Of a stretch of DNA of 64,000 nt, positions 1-7,925 are shown piece after piece. The stretch lies in NCBI GenBank assembly GCA_001664505.1, contig CP011806.1:3535385-3599384 (forward strand). Direction: 5' to 3'. Position numbers and translations under genes: made by a program. Numbering within the stretch: position 1 is the first letter of the stretch; the number at the start of each line of letters is the position of its first letter. The notes beneath the pieces are model-generated. The model did not search any database, was not told the DNA's origin, and saw nothing but the letters and a program-made list of their open reading frames with translations. The DNA is from Acidobacteria bacterium Mor1 (lineage in GTDB: Bacteria > Acidobacteriota > Polarisedimenticolia > Polarisedimenticolales > Polarisedimenticolaceae).

Positions 1-82
1 GGTGACGGTGGACCATCTATTCTTGCGGGTATTCGACTGATCCGAATCCCCGGTTCCCCGTGGGATTCACAGGGGAGCAAGC

Positions 83-679
83 ATGCAGAACATCGCTTCG
101 GCCTTGTATCAGGACCTCTACCTGATCAAGGAACACGTCGGCATGTTCAAGGCGGCCAACAACTACGACATCCACGACCCGCAATCGGGGCAGGTGATCC
201 TCGAGTGCCGCGAGCCGAACCTTGGCCCGTTCACCAAGATGCTGCGCTTCACCGACTACAAGCGCATGACGCCGTTCGATCTGAACATCCAGACGCCGGG
301 GGGCGAGACGGTGCTGAGCGTCCAACGGGGCGTCTCGCTGTTTCTCTCCAAGGTCGACGTGGTCGACGCCCAGGGCGCGCGCCTGGGCGGGTTCCAGCAG
401 AAGTTGTTCTCCATCGGCGGGAAGTTCGACGTGCTGGATAGCGGCGACATGCCCCTGTGTACGCTTCAGGGCAAGTGGACCGGCTGGGAGTTCAAGTTCC
501 AGAAGGACGGCGTGGAGATGGCAAAGGTCTCCAAGAAGTGGAGCGGCCTGGGGAAGGAGTTCTTCACCAGCGCCGACAACTACATCCTGCAGATCGCCCC
601 GACCGTGGCCAAGGACGACCCGATGCGCCCGCTGATCATCGCCGCCGTGATGTGCATCGACATGGTGCTCAAGGAGTAG
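83..679 (+). CDS. LURP-one-related / phospholipid scramblase-like protein
   Basis: A 198-residue soluble protein that reads like the LURP-one-related/scramblase superfamily (tubby-like beta-barrel). It alternates short beta strands of the form 'ILECREP', 'GGFQQKLFSIGGKFDVLDSGD', 'LCTLQGKWTGWEFKF' and ends in a hydrophobic helix (LIIAAVMCIDMVL), as LOR barrels do around a central C-terminal helix. Start: ATG preceded by GGGGAG. It ends 6 bases before the M29 aminopeptidase start, so the two are probably co-transcribed. Function in bacteria is not established; membrane or lipid sensing is only suggested by the family. Family assignment is from pattern recognition of the fold, not from a search. 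Confidence 0.75.
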   Translation: MQNIASALYQDLYLIKEHVGMFKAANNYDIHDPQSGQVILECREPNLGPFTKMLRFTDYKRMTPFDLNIQTPGGETVLSVQRGVSLFLSKVDVVDAQGARLGGFQQKLFSIGGKFDVLDSGDMPLCTLQGKWTGWEFKFQKDGVEMAKVSKKWSGLGKEFFTSADNYILQIAPTVAKDDPMRPLIIAAVMCIDMVLKE

Positions 680-685
680 CTTCGA

Positions 686-1876
686 ATGTCTGTCGAGATT
701 TCCGAGAAAGACCTGGAGACCTGGGCCGAATACCTGCTGAGCTACTCGCTGGGCGGCATCGAACCCGACGACGTGGTGATGCTCAAGGGAGAGCCGGTCA
801 CCTGGCCGCTGCTCTCCAAACTGCAGGACAAGGTCTTCGCCGCAGGGGCGATCGCCGATCTGAACCTGGTGGCGCCGGACAACGACCGGGGCAAGGTCTT
901 CGGCGCCTCGATAGCCCGCCACGGCAGCGTCGAGCAGATCGCCCGGGTGCCCGGCTGGCACCGGGAACGCTACGAGTCGATGACCAAGTACGTCGAGGTG
1001 ATGGGTTCCGAACGGCCGGAGCTGTTCGACGGCCTGCCCGACGACACCGCCATGGCGCTGGCCAAGGCGGACGAGGAGTTCCGGCGCACCCGCGGACTGA
1101 AGCGCTGGGTGTTGACGCTGTTTCCGACCCAGGGCTTCGCCGACATCGAGGAGATGAGCCTCGCGGACTACGCCCGGGTGGTGGTCGCCGCCTCGACCCA
1201 GGATCCGCGCAAGCTGGAAACCATCGAGGAACCGATCCGTCAGCTGATGGATCGCAGCAAGCGGCTCCGTTTCGTTACCCGATGCCCCAAACACGACCGG
1301 GATCTCGAGCTGTCCATCGACATCTCTCCCGGCAAGGCGATCCCCTGCACCGGCATCCGCAACTTCCCCGACGGCGAGGTGTTCACCAGCCCCGATTCCC
1401 GCCACACCGAGGGAGAGATCTTCGTCGACATGCCGGTGTTCCAGGGGGGCGCGGTGATCGAGGGGGTCTACCTCAAGTTCGAGGGAGGCAACATCGTCGA
1501 CTACCGGGCGAACAAGGGGGGCGACGCCCTGGCCAAGATCATCGAAACCGACGCCGGCTCGAAACGGCTGGGCGAAGTGGCGCTGGGGATGAACGCCGGC
1601 ATCGAGGCGGTGCTGCGCCATCCACTGTTCGTCGAGAAGGTCGGCGGCACCGTGCACATCGCCATTGGCGCCAGCTACCCGATCTGCTTCACCGACGACC
1701 CCGCTTCCGAGGCGGGCCAGGCGCGGGTCGCCGCATTGGCCGAAGAGGGCGTGTTCAACAAGTCCGCCCAGCACGTGGACATCGTCACCGACTTCCGCGG
1801 CAACGGCGCCGGCAAGGCGGTGTTCTTCGACGACACGGAAGTGGTGGTGCGGGACGGAATCTGGGTGCTGCCGTAG
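686..1876 (+). CDS. M29-family aminopeptidase
   Basis: Cytoplasmic metallo-aminopeptidase of family M29 (AmpS/AmpT/PepS type), which removes N-terminal residues using a two-metal centre. Length 396 is typical of the family (about 400). The expected metal ligands can be placed: E231 in NFPDGEVFTSP, E297 in RLGEVALGMN, H324 in GTVHIAIGASYP, and H363/D365 in AQHVDIVTDF; the general-acid Glu is probably E244 or a near neighbour. Start ATG lies 6 bases after the preceding stop. Second gene of a two-gene unit with the LURP-one-like protein. Ends tail-to-tail with the regulator on the other strand, with only 12 bases between them and no obvious terminator hairpin. Confidence 0.9.
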   Translation: MSVEISEKDLETWAEYLLSYSLGGIEPDDVVMLKGEPVTWPLLSKLQDKVFAAGAIADLNLVAPDNDRGKVFGASIARHGSVEQIARVPGWHRERYESMTKYVEVMGSERPELFDGLPDDTAMALAKADEEFRRTRGLKRWVLTLFPTQGFADIEEMSLADYARVVVAASTQDPRKLETIEEPIRQLMDRSKRLRFVTRCPKHDRDLELSIDISPGKAIPCTGIRNFPDGEVFTSPDSRHTEGEIFVDMPVFQGGAVIEGVYLKFEGGNIVDYRANKGGDALAKIIETDAGSKRLGEVALGMNAGIEAVLRHPLFVEKVGGTVHIAIGASYPICFTDDPASEAGQARVAALAEEGVFNKSAQHVDIVTDFRGNGAGKAVFFDDTEVVVRDGIWVLP

Positions 1877-1888
1877 TGGCTGACCGAA

Positions 1889-3322
1889 CTAGGGCTGCTG
1901 GAAATGCCGAGCGAGTAGAGCACTGAAGCGCGGCTCGTCATCAAGAGATTCGAAGACCGGATCGAGAGGGACCCAGACGAAGCCTCTCGCCCGACCCTCG
2001 AGAAGCTCCTCGAGCAAATCGAGAGCAAGCTCTTCGCGACCCAGGCCGACGTAGATCTTCGCGCGATCAAAACCCCGCTCCGGAGATGGGCCCATCTCCC
2101 GCACGAGTTCCATCGCCCCTTCCTCACTTCCGAGAGTCGCCAGCAGGTAACCGAACTCACCGGGAAGGTGGACGTCCCCACGACGGGACAGTTTGGCCAC
2201 GAGCTCGAGAGCCTCTTGCCGACGTCCAAGTTCGGCGAGGGCGAATGCCCGATACGTCAACAGCCGGCTTGCATGCTTCGGTTTGCGCCCGTCGAGCCAC
2301 CCCCCGGCACTCAGCGCCACAACGCGATCGAAGGCGCTCAGGGCGTGGAAGGTCTTGATCACCCGTAGCCGCCAGCGAAAGGCCCCGTCGCCGGTCGGCA
2401 GTCGCGCATACGCCTGCTCTGCCGCCCGGCGGGCCTCTGCCCGACGCCCCTGCAGGCCCCGAACGTGAGCCAACCGCAGGTGGCTTTCAATCGAGCCCGG
2501 GTTCTGGTCGACCGCGTGTTCGATATCGGCCGCGATCGTGGTCAGATCGCTGCCGGCCAGAACTTCGACACGGGCTCGGGCGAGACGGCTGCGCTCCCAG
2601 TCAGGAGCGGCTAGCACCGCACTCTCAGCGGCCACGCGAGCCCGGCCCAAACCGCCGGTCTCGCGGCTCTCCGGCCTGGCCTCCAGCTCCACGACCTTCA
2701 CCTGGGCGGGCGCGTGGAACGGATCGAGATCCGCCGCGACCCGGAACAAGCGATCGGAGACCGCCGGCCGGTCGATCTGCGATCGACGGAGCTCGGACGC
2801 CTCGGCGAACACCTGCTCGGCAAGTTGCTCTCGAGGAGTAGGTGGATGGGTGCGATTCACCCACATTGCCAGAGTCGCCAGGGCCACCAGCGAAGCCGCC
2901 GCCGCAACCGACCTTCTCGACATCCTCCGGCGCGTTGGGCCACCGGCGTCCGGTGCCGGGGCGGGTGCCGACGCGGCCCGGGGGACCACCGTCAAGCGAT
3001 AACCCTTCCCCCGTACGGTCTCGATCAACCGGTCGTCGGGACCGCCGAGGACACGACGCAACTCCCAGACCGCGGTGGTCAGGACCGCGTCGGTCACGAA
3101 CACGTCTCCCCAGACCCGTTCGAGAATCTCCTGGCGCCCGACTAGCTCAGGCGCCCGGGACGCCAGGCAGAGCAGCACTTGCAGGCTCTTGTTGTGCAGC
3201 GACGTGATCTGTCCAGACCGGTCGATCGTGGCGGTGGCCGGATCGACCCGGGTTTGGCCCAGGAGAAACGGACCCCGGCTCCAATCGCGGCGACAATCAG
3301 CAGGTGGCAAACGCTTTGTCAT
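1889..3322 (-). CDS. Membrane-anchored winged-helix regulator with TPR-like domain (CadC/ToxR-type)
   Basis: 477 residues from the chosen ATG, which is preceded by a GGGG-rich stretch; the frame stays open to 3424, but the domain begins only after this start. Residues about 17-115 are an OmpR/PhoB-type winged helix (EILERVWGDVFVTDAVLTTA; RVLGG; IETVRGKGYRL). Residues 138-155 form one membrane helix (SVAAAASLVALATLAMW), and the rest is an alpha-helical TPR-like domain on the far side (for example AEQAYARLPTGD, LALDLLEELLEG). This is a one-component regulator that would sense outside and bind DNA inside. It is divergent from the secreted sulfatase, 116 bases apart, so the sulfatase is the obvious candidate target. 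Ligand unknown. Confidence 0.85.
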   Translation of the reverse strand: MTKRLPPADCRRDWSRGPFLLGQTRVDPATATIDRSGQITSLHNKSLQVLLCLASRAPELVGRQEILERVWGDVFVTDAVLTTAVWELRRVLGGPDDRLIETVRGKGYRLTVVPRAASAPAPAPDAGGPTRRRMSRRSVAAAASLVALATLAMWVNRTHPPTPREQLAEQVFAEASELRRSQIDRPAVSDRLFRVAADLDPFHAPAQVKVVELEARPESRETGGLGRARVAAESAVLAAPDWERSRLARARVEVLAGSDLTTIAADIEHAVDQNPGSIESHLRLAHVRGLQGRRAEARRAAEQAYARLPTGDGAFRWRLRVIKTFHALSAFDRVVALSAGGWLDGRKPKHASRLLTYRAFALAELGRRQEALELVAKLSRRGDVHLPGEFGYLLATLGSEEGAMELVREMGPSPERGFDRAKIYVGLGREELALDLLEELLEGRARGFVWVPLDPVFESLDDEPRFSALLARHFQQP

Positions 3323-3438
3323 GCTCAAACCCCATTCTGATGGAGATCTTAGCTTCGTTTGAGGCTTTGACCCCGCCCCACCCGGTAGACCTGCCCCTGC
3401 GCTTCGCTCAATCCATACACCCATGAGAAGGGGAACGC

Positions 3439-5154
3439 ATGAGAAAAGAGATGATTCAACGGCGGTGGTCCCGGAGGCCTGGACTCCTCAGTGGCCTGCT
3501 CCCCGCGATCGCCCTGGTCCTCACACTGGGCCCGATGGCGGCGGCGGCCGAGGGGAACATACTCGTGATCGTCGCCGACGATCTGGGGGTCGACAAGCTC
3601 TGCCGCTACCGAGGTGATTGCGACAACCCGCCCCCGGACCTGCCGGAGACACCGTTCCTGAACGGAATGATGGACCGCGGGATCCGCTTCGATGGGGCCT
3701 GGTCCAACCCGGTCTGCTCCACGACCCGCGCCACCATCCAGACGGGTCAGTACTCGCGGCGCACGGGCATTCTCGGTGGGTTGGGACCACGCGGCTCCGG
3801 GATTCTGCCCGAGCACGTCACCATCCCGGACATGCTCGCCGCCGTGACCGGCTCGAACGGCCCCGACTCTTACCAGACCGCAGCAATCGGCAAGTGGCAC
3901 CTGAACGCCGAAGAGGATGAAGGCCACGACGCGCCGGTAGCGATTGCGGGCTACGACTTCTTCGCCGGTACACCCGCCAACCTGGGCCGTGAGGAGCCGC
4001 TCGCCGGGCAGAGCGAAGAAAACTACTGCGGCTTCAAGTGGTTCACCTTCCCGGAGTCCGGACCGAATCCGGAGGAGATCACCACCTACGCCACCAGCCA
4101 CACGATCGACGAGGCCATCGAGTGGATCGAGACCGCGGACAAGTCCCGCCCATGGTTCGTCTACGTCGCGCTACACGCACCCCACGATCCGTTCCAACAG
4201 GCAATCAAGGAGCCGCTCGAAGTACCCTGGGACGTGAATCCCGAGATCACGGAACCGGTCTACTCCTGTGGCCCGATCCTCGACCCACACGGCGACAACC
4301 CACCGCCCCGTCAAGAGATCGTCGACGCCCACACCACCATGATTGAAGCGATGGACCGTGAAATCGGCGTCCTGTTGGAGAAGCTGCAGCACTACGCCCT
4401 TCAAACGGACGAGAGTCATATCGACTTCCCCACCGTGATCTTTCTCGGCGACAACGGCACAGACAAGGAGGCGCTCGACCTGGACTTCTATCCCCAGGTA
4501 GACGGTAAGTTCCACGGCAAGACCACGGTCTTTCAGGGTGGCGTCCATGTGCCGCTGATCGCTTCAGGCGCCGAGGTTTCCGGTCCGCATGTTGCATCCC
4601 GCGCTGTGAACACCACCGACCTGTTCTTCACCGTAGCCCAGTTGGCGGGCGCTGACCTGAGCGACCTGAACCCACCGCGCCCGATCGACTCCTTCAGTCT
4701 GGTTCCGTTTTTTGACGGCTCTCCACCTGATTGCACCGTCGAAGAGCCCTGTCGCCCGGGGGTCTATGCCGAGATCCTCGGAGGCGGAGCCGTGCTGACC
4801 GACGGGATCCGTCCGGCCTCCGACTCGTTGGCCGTGCGCAGCAGCGACCCCGCGCTAGGCGACTACAAACTCGTGCGCGGCTGCCTCGATTGCACCGACC
4901 CGCAGACACCGGAGTTGATCGAAGCCTGCGCGGTTACCGACTGTGTCGATGGCGACTGCCTGTACAACATCGCTGCGGATCCTGCAGAACTGGTCAAACT
5001 CCAGCCAGAGGATCCGTGCCCCGGCTTCATCAACTGCGGCGCCGTGGCCACGGAACTGGACGCCCTGTTGATGCGCCTGCTCGACGACTTTGCCGACAAC
5101 GACCCTGAGCTGGCGGTCGTCAACGGATGTCTCGTCGACCCGACCAGGCAGTAG
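3439..5154 (+). CDS. Secreted type I sulfatase (alkaline phosphatase superfamily)
   Basis: 571 residues with an N-terminal signal peptide (basic start, hydrophobic LLSGLLPAIALVLTLG, cleavage near AAAA-EG). Metal site residues of sulfatases are present: D47-D48 (IVADDLG) and DNGTD in VIFLGDNGTD. The formylglycine site is C93 in NPVCSTTRATIQTG; the motif reads C-S-T-T-R, so position +2 is Thr rather than the usual Pro/Ala. Other family marks are GKWHLN and GKTTVFQGGVHVPL. It would hydrolyse sulfate esters in the periplasm or outside the cell; substrate unknown. Many Cys pairs near the end (CTVEEPC, CLDC, CAVTDC) suggest disulfides. ATG preceded by GAGAAGGGG. Divergent from a membrane winged-helix regulator that probably controls it. 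Confidence 0.92.
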   Translation: MRKEMIQRRWSRRPGLLSGLLPAIALVLTLGPMAAAAEGNILVIVADDLGVDKLCRYRGDCDNPPPDLPETPFLNGMMDRGIRFDGAWSNPVCSTTRATIQTGQYSRRTGILGGLGPRGSGILPEHVTIPDMLAAVTGSNGPDSYQTAAIGKWHLNAEEDEGHDAPVAIAGYDFFAGTPANLGREEPLAGQSEENYCGFKWFTFPESGPNPEEITTYATSHTIDEAIEWIETADKSRPWFVYVALHAPHDPFQQAIKEPLEVPWDVNPEITEPVYSCGPILDPHGDNPPPRQEIVDAHTTMIEAMDREIGVLLEKLQHYALQTDESHIDFPTVIFLGDNGTDKEALDLDFYPQVDGKFHGKTTVFQGGVHVPLIASGAEVSGPHVASRAVNTTDLFFTVAQLAGADLSDLNPPRPIDSFSLVPFFDGSPPDCTVEEPCRPGVYAEILGGGAVLTDGIRPASDSLAVRSSDPALGDYKLVRGCLDCTDPQTPELIEACAVTDCVDGDCLYNIAADPAELVKLQPEDPCPGFINCGAVATELDALLMRLLDDFADNDPELAVVNGCLVDPTRQ

Positions 5155-5166
5155 GGGCCCTTGATT

Positions 5167-5218
5167 GAGGCAGGGCCGTCGCTGTCGGCATTCGTTTGCC
5201 CGCGCGTGGTCCTGCCTC
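5167..5218. terminator. Possible weak inverted repeat between convergent genes
   Basis: GAGGCAGG (5167-5174) and CCTGCCTC (5211-5218) form an 8-bp inverted repeat with a long loop between the sulfatase and the S41 protease, which converge here. There is no T tract, so termination is only a possibility. Confidence 0.25.
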
Positions 5219-5230
5219 GCACCCGGGAGT

Positions 5231-6643
5231 TCAGCGCTCCGACGCCAACCGCTTCATCACTTCTGCGTGACTCTTGCGCACGTCTTTCGGATCCCAGATC
5301 GTGACCTCCCGCGCCGGCGGGATGCCCTTGCCCTCCCAGAGCACGCCTTCATGATCCAGATAGACTTCGTGTGACAGCGCCAGTTCCCAACCGTTGGGCA
5401 GTTGCTTGTCCAGGATGTCGGAAAGCGCGCCCATGGTGTCGGTGCCCACGTGGGTCACGTTGGGTAACGCCCGCATCGACATGGTGAAGATCTCCGCGGC
5501 GCTGACGGTCACGTCGCTTGTGACCAGGATCACCGGCTTCAGGTAGCGAGGGCCGGAGGCGGGTACCACGTCGAACCGCTGGGGCGGAGTCTCCTTGCGG
5601 AAGGGTTGTTTCTGGTAGGCGTAGGTGCGCTCGGCCGCAAAGTGGGATGCGATGGCGCGGCTGACGTCGTCGAGACCACCTTGGTTGAGCGTCACATCAA
5701 AGATCAGCTTGCGGGTGTCGGCGAGGTCTTGCACCGCCCGGCCGATGATCCGGTGCACCGCAGCGACCTCTTCGTCAATCGTGGCGTCATCGTCGTCGTC
5801 GAACCCGCCCATGCCGTAGACGGTGATGTAGCCGACGTCGCCGATGCGGCCCCACAGCACGTTGCCGCCGGCGGCATCGGTGGAGGAGCGGCCCAGCACC
5901 CGGCGGATGCGCTTCTTGGTTCCGAAGAACCATTCGGTCTGGAACTTGCCCATGGACTTCTTGCGCTTCTTGGTGTGGTAGGCAGCCCGCAGAATCGGGC
6001 CCAACGTGCGGGTGCGCTGTCCGACGAAACGCTCCTGTTCGCCGTCGATCTCGGCGGTGAGGCTCAGATGACCGTCATCGACATCCTCCAGCATGGTGCT
6101 GAAGACCTCGAAGAGCTCCTTGTCGGTCATGTCGGCCCGGATCTTCGACTCGTTGGCCTTGCGCTGCGCCTCCCAGTCCACCTGATGTAGATCGAAGAAC
6201 GCGTAGAGCTCGTTCATCGTCGCGTAGAAGTAGTCGAAGGTGTCCCGGGGTGTGGCTTCCAACTCGCGGCCGCAGCTCGCCGGCTCGGCCCCGATCGAAT
6301 CGAAGCGGAGGGAGGTGGAGTCCGGTTGGTCGGCCAGAACCAACCCGTCGCCCACCCGGGCGTAGCGCCGCACGAGGGTCCCGAACTCCACCGGCTCGAA
6401 GGTTCGGCGCACACAACCGGCCGCCGTTACGTCGATCAACTCGACGGAGTCCGCTTCGAGCCGCAGCAGGCGGCCGTAGCCGCGGTTCTTCCACAGACCG
6501 ACGGCCTCAGGCGCGATCTGTTCGCCGACGAGCAGCATCTCGAAGTCCGACGTTTCCTGAGCGTAGGTCGCCGGCCAGCCTCCGAGGAGAGTGAGAACTA
6601 TCAGGGTGAGGACCGTTCCGGAGGGGCGGACGGGCAGTTTCAT
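5231..6643 (-). CDS. Secreted S41-family C-terminal processing peptidase
   Basis: 470 residues from the ATG at 6643, which has a clear AAGGAG site 5 bases upstream; the longer open frame upstream is not needed. It begins with a signal peptide (TVLTLIVLTLLGGW...YA-QE). The C-terminal part is an S41 (tail-specific protease-like) core: YITVYGMGGF, LIFDVTLNQGGLDDVSRAIASHF, then KPVILVTSDVTVSAAEIF with the probable nucleophile S381 in TVSAAE. Region 150-200 resembles the tricorn-like/IRBP helical part preceding the core. The general-base Lys of Ctp proteases is not clearly placed. Likely periplasmic or extracellular peptidase. Divergent from the Lrp-type gene, 182 bases apart. Confidence 0.88.
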   Translation of the reverse strand: MKLPVRPSGTVLTLIVLTLLGGWPATYAQETSDFEMLLVGEQIAPEAVGLWKNRGYGRLLRLEADSVELIDVTAAGCVRRTFEPVEFGTLVRRYARVGDGLVLADQPDSTSLRFDSIGAEPASCGRELEATPRDTFDYFYATMNELYAFFDLHQVDWEAQRKANESKIRADMTDKELFEVFSTMLEDVDDGHLSLTAEIDGEQERFVGQRTRTLGPILRAAYHTKKRKKSMGKFQTEWFFGTKKRIRRVLGRSSTDAAGGNVLWGRIGDVGYITVYGMGGFDDDDDATIDEEVAAVHRIIGRAVQDLADTRKLIFDVTLNQGGLDDVSRAIASHFAAERTYAYQKQPFRKETPPQRFDVVPASGPRYLKPVILVTSDVTVSAAEIFTMSMRALPNVTHVGTDTMGALSDILDKQLPNGWELALSHEVYLDHEGVLWEGKGIPPAREVTIWDPKDVRKSHAEVMKRLASER

Positions 6644-6740
6644 CGCAGCTCCTTGTTCGACGACTTCGCCCACGAGCACCACGCGGAAACGCGCGAGCGA
6701 GACACCTATCAAGCGTAGCGAGCGAAGTGCGAAGGCGGGC

Positions 6741-6805
6741 GGCGTTTTTCGCCACTCAAACAACGCTTTTCGCCATATCATGCTCCCCAAGCGGCGCTTT
6801 TCGCC
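6741..6805. promoter_or_regulatory. Three repeated Lrp-type operator half-palindromes
   Basis: Near-identical boxes occur at 6741-6753 (GGCGTTTTTCGCC), 6763-6774 (ACGCTTTTCGCC) and 6793-6805 (GGCGCTTTTCGCC). The first and third are GGCG/CGCC palindromes around a T-rich core. Start-to-start spacings are about 21 and 31 bp, close to two and three helical turns, so all boxes face the same side of the DNA. This arrangement fits an Lrp/AsnC octamer binding its own promoter and perhaps the divergent S41 gene. Inference from position and symmetry only. Confidence 0.6.
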
Positions 6806-6825
6806 GCAGACCAGTTGAGGTAGCC

Positions 6826-7275
6826 GTGCTCGACAGCTTCGACCGGGCGATCCTGGAGATCGTTCAGCGGGACAACCAGCGCACTCACGCCGACATCGGC
6901 AGGCAGGTCAACCTGTCCCCTTCGTCGGTGCGGCGGCGTCTGGCCCGTCTGCGGAAAGAGGGGGTCATCCAGGCGGATGTCGCGCTGCTGTCCCTCGGCG
7001 GAGAGTCGATTACCGCCATCGTACGGGTCAGCTTCCAGCAGGAATCCCTCGAGGCCAACAACGCCTTCAAGCGGCGGATGCAGGAATCCCCGGAAGTCTC
7101 CCAGTGCTACGCGGTGTCCGGCGAGACCGACTTCATCCTGGTGGTCCACGCCGCGACCCTGGCTGACTACGAGGCCTGGGGGGAGCGGACGCTGATGTCC
7201 GACCCCGCGATCCGCCGCTACGACACCCACATCGTCTGGTCCCGGGTCAAATTCTCGACGGCGATTCCGCTGTGA
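6826..7275 (+). CDS. Lrp/AsnC-family transcriptional regulator
   Basis: 149 residues from GTG at 6826, which has TTGAGGT upstream; this gives the usual Lrp length, whereas longer frames add an improbable basic tail. Residues about 4-50 are the N-terminal helix-turn-helix (DRAILEIVQRDNQRTHADIG; LSPSSVRRRLARLRKEGVI). The rest is the RAM/AsnC effector domain (CYAVSGETDFILVVHAATLADYEAW; DTHIVWSRVKF). It likely senses an amino acid or similar metabolite. Three repeated T-rich palindromes lie just upstream, suggesting autoregulation, and the divergent S41 protease may be a target. The next gene starts 8 bases after its stop. Confidence 0.93.
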   Translation: MLDSFDRAILEIVQRDNQRTHADIGRQVNLSPSSVRRRLARLRKEGVIQADVALLSLGGESITAIVRVSFQQESLEANNAFKRRMQESPEVSQCYAVSGETDFILVVHAATLADYEAWGERTLMSDPAIRRYDTHIVWSRVKFSTAIPL

Positions 7276-7283
7276 GGATTGCC

Positions 7284-7898
7284 ATGATCGCCAACATCGG
7301 TTTCGTCCTGATCGTCGTCGGTTACCTGGGCGTCGCGACGCGGCTTACCCTGCGCAGCCCGAACAGCGGGTGCGGCCTCCCGATGTTCCTGCTGAGCTAT
7401 TTCTGGTTCCTGGCGGGGCTCCTGCTGGTCGACCTCCGGGTCGTGGCGGGCACCTGGCTCGTATTGGCGGGCATCAACATGGTCGTGCAGTTCATCTACC
7501 TTCGCAGCCTGCCGATCAAACAGAGCCCGCTTCCCGTCCTGCTCGCGTCCTTTTTCATGTGGCCGCTGCAGTTCGGCGCCACGGTCAGTGCGATCGTATC
7601 GGAGCGAGTGTCGGAGAACGATCGGGCCACACAGCGAAAGCGCATCGGCACGCTTCCCGCCGTGGTGCGCGGAACCGTGAGCTTCTCGCACCACATCGGC
7701 AGCGAGAAGGGTGAGGACCTGTTCTGGCTCGAGGAATACGGAGAACTGGGCTTCCGCATCGATGCGGCCCTCTACGATCGCATCGGCGTGGCGGAAGGCG
7801 CAGTCGTGCAACTCACCGTCGACGCAGTTCCCCCGGATGCCGAAGTCGGATCTTCGGCCGATGAACTCTGGGTCACCGCAGGGGAACGCGTCGACTAG
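7284..7898 (+). CDS. Small integral membrane protein, function unknown
   Basis: 204 residues from ATG 7284, preceded by GAGG at good spacing (a GTG 12 bases earlier is also in frame). The first 100 residues hold about four membrane helices (IGFVLIVVGYLGVA; MFLLSYFWFLAGLLLVDL; WLVLAGINMVVQFIYL; LLASFFMWPLQFGATVSAIV). The C-terminal ~85 residues are soluble and beta-rich (PAVVRGTVSFSHHIGSEKGEDLFWLEEYG; VVQLTVDAVPPD). Follows the Lrp gene by 8 bases, so probably in its operon. I do not recognise the family. A transporter role, as seen beside some Lrp regulators, is not supported by the small helix number. Confidence 0.75.
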   Translation: MIANIGFVLIVVGYLGVATRLTLRSPNSGCGLPMFLLSYFWFLAGLLLVDLRVVAGTWLVLAGINMVVQFIYLRSLPIKQSPLPVLLASFFMWPLQFGATVSAIVSERVSENDRATQRKRIGTLPAVVRGTVSFSHHIGSEKGEDLFWLEEYGELGFRIDAALYDRIGVAEGAVVQLTVDAVPPDAEVGSSADELWVTAGERVD

Positions 7899-7925
7899 TC
7901 GTTCATACGCGCAATCCGCTATGGC

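Noticed and set aside
17-1774. Long minus-strand open frame opposite the LURP-one and M29 genes
   Set aside because: Antisense frame rich in G, L, H, R, D and V, typical of high-GC shadow translation; the plus-strand genes have clear families and ribosome sites.
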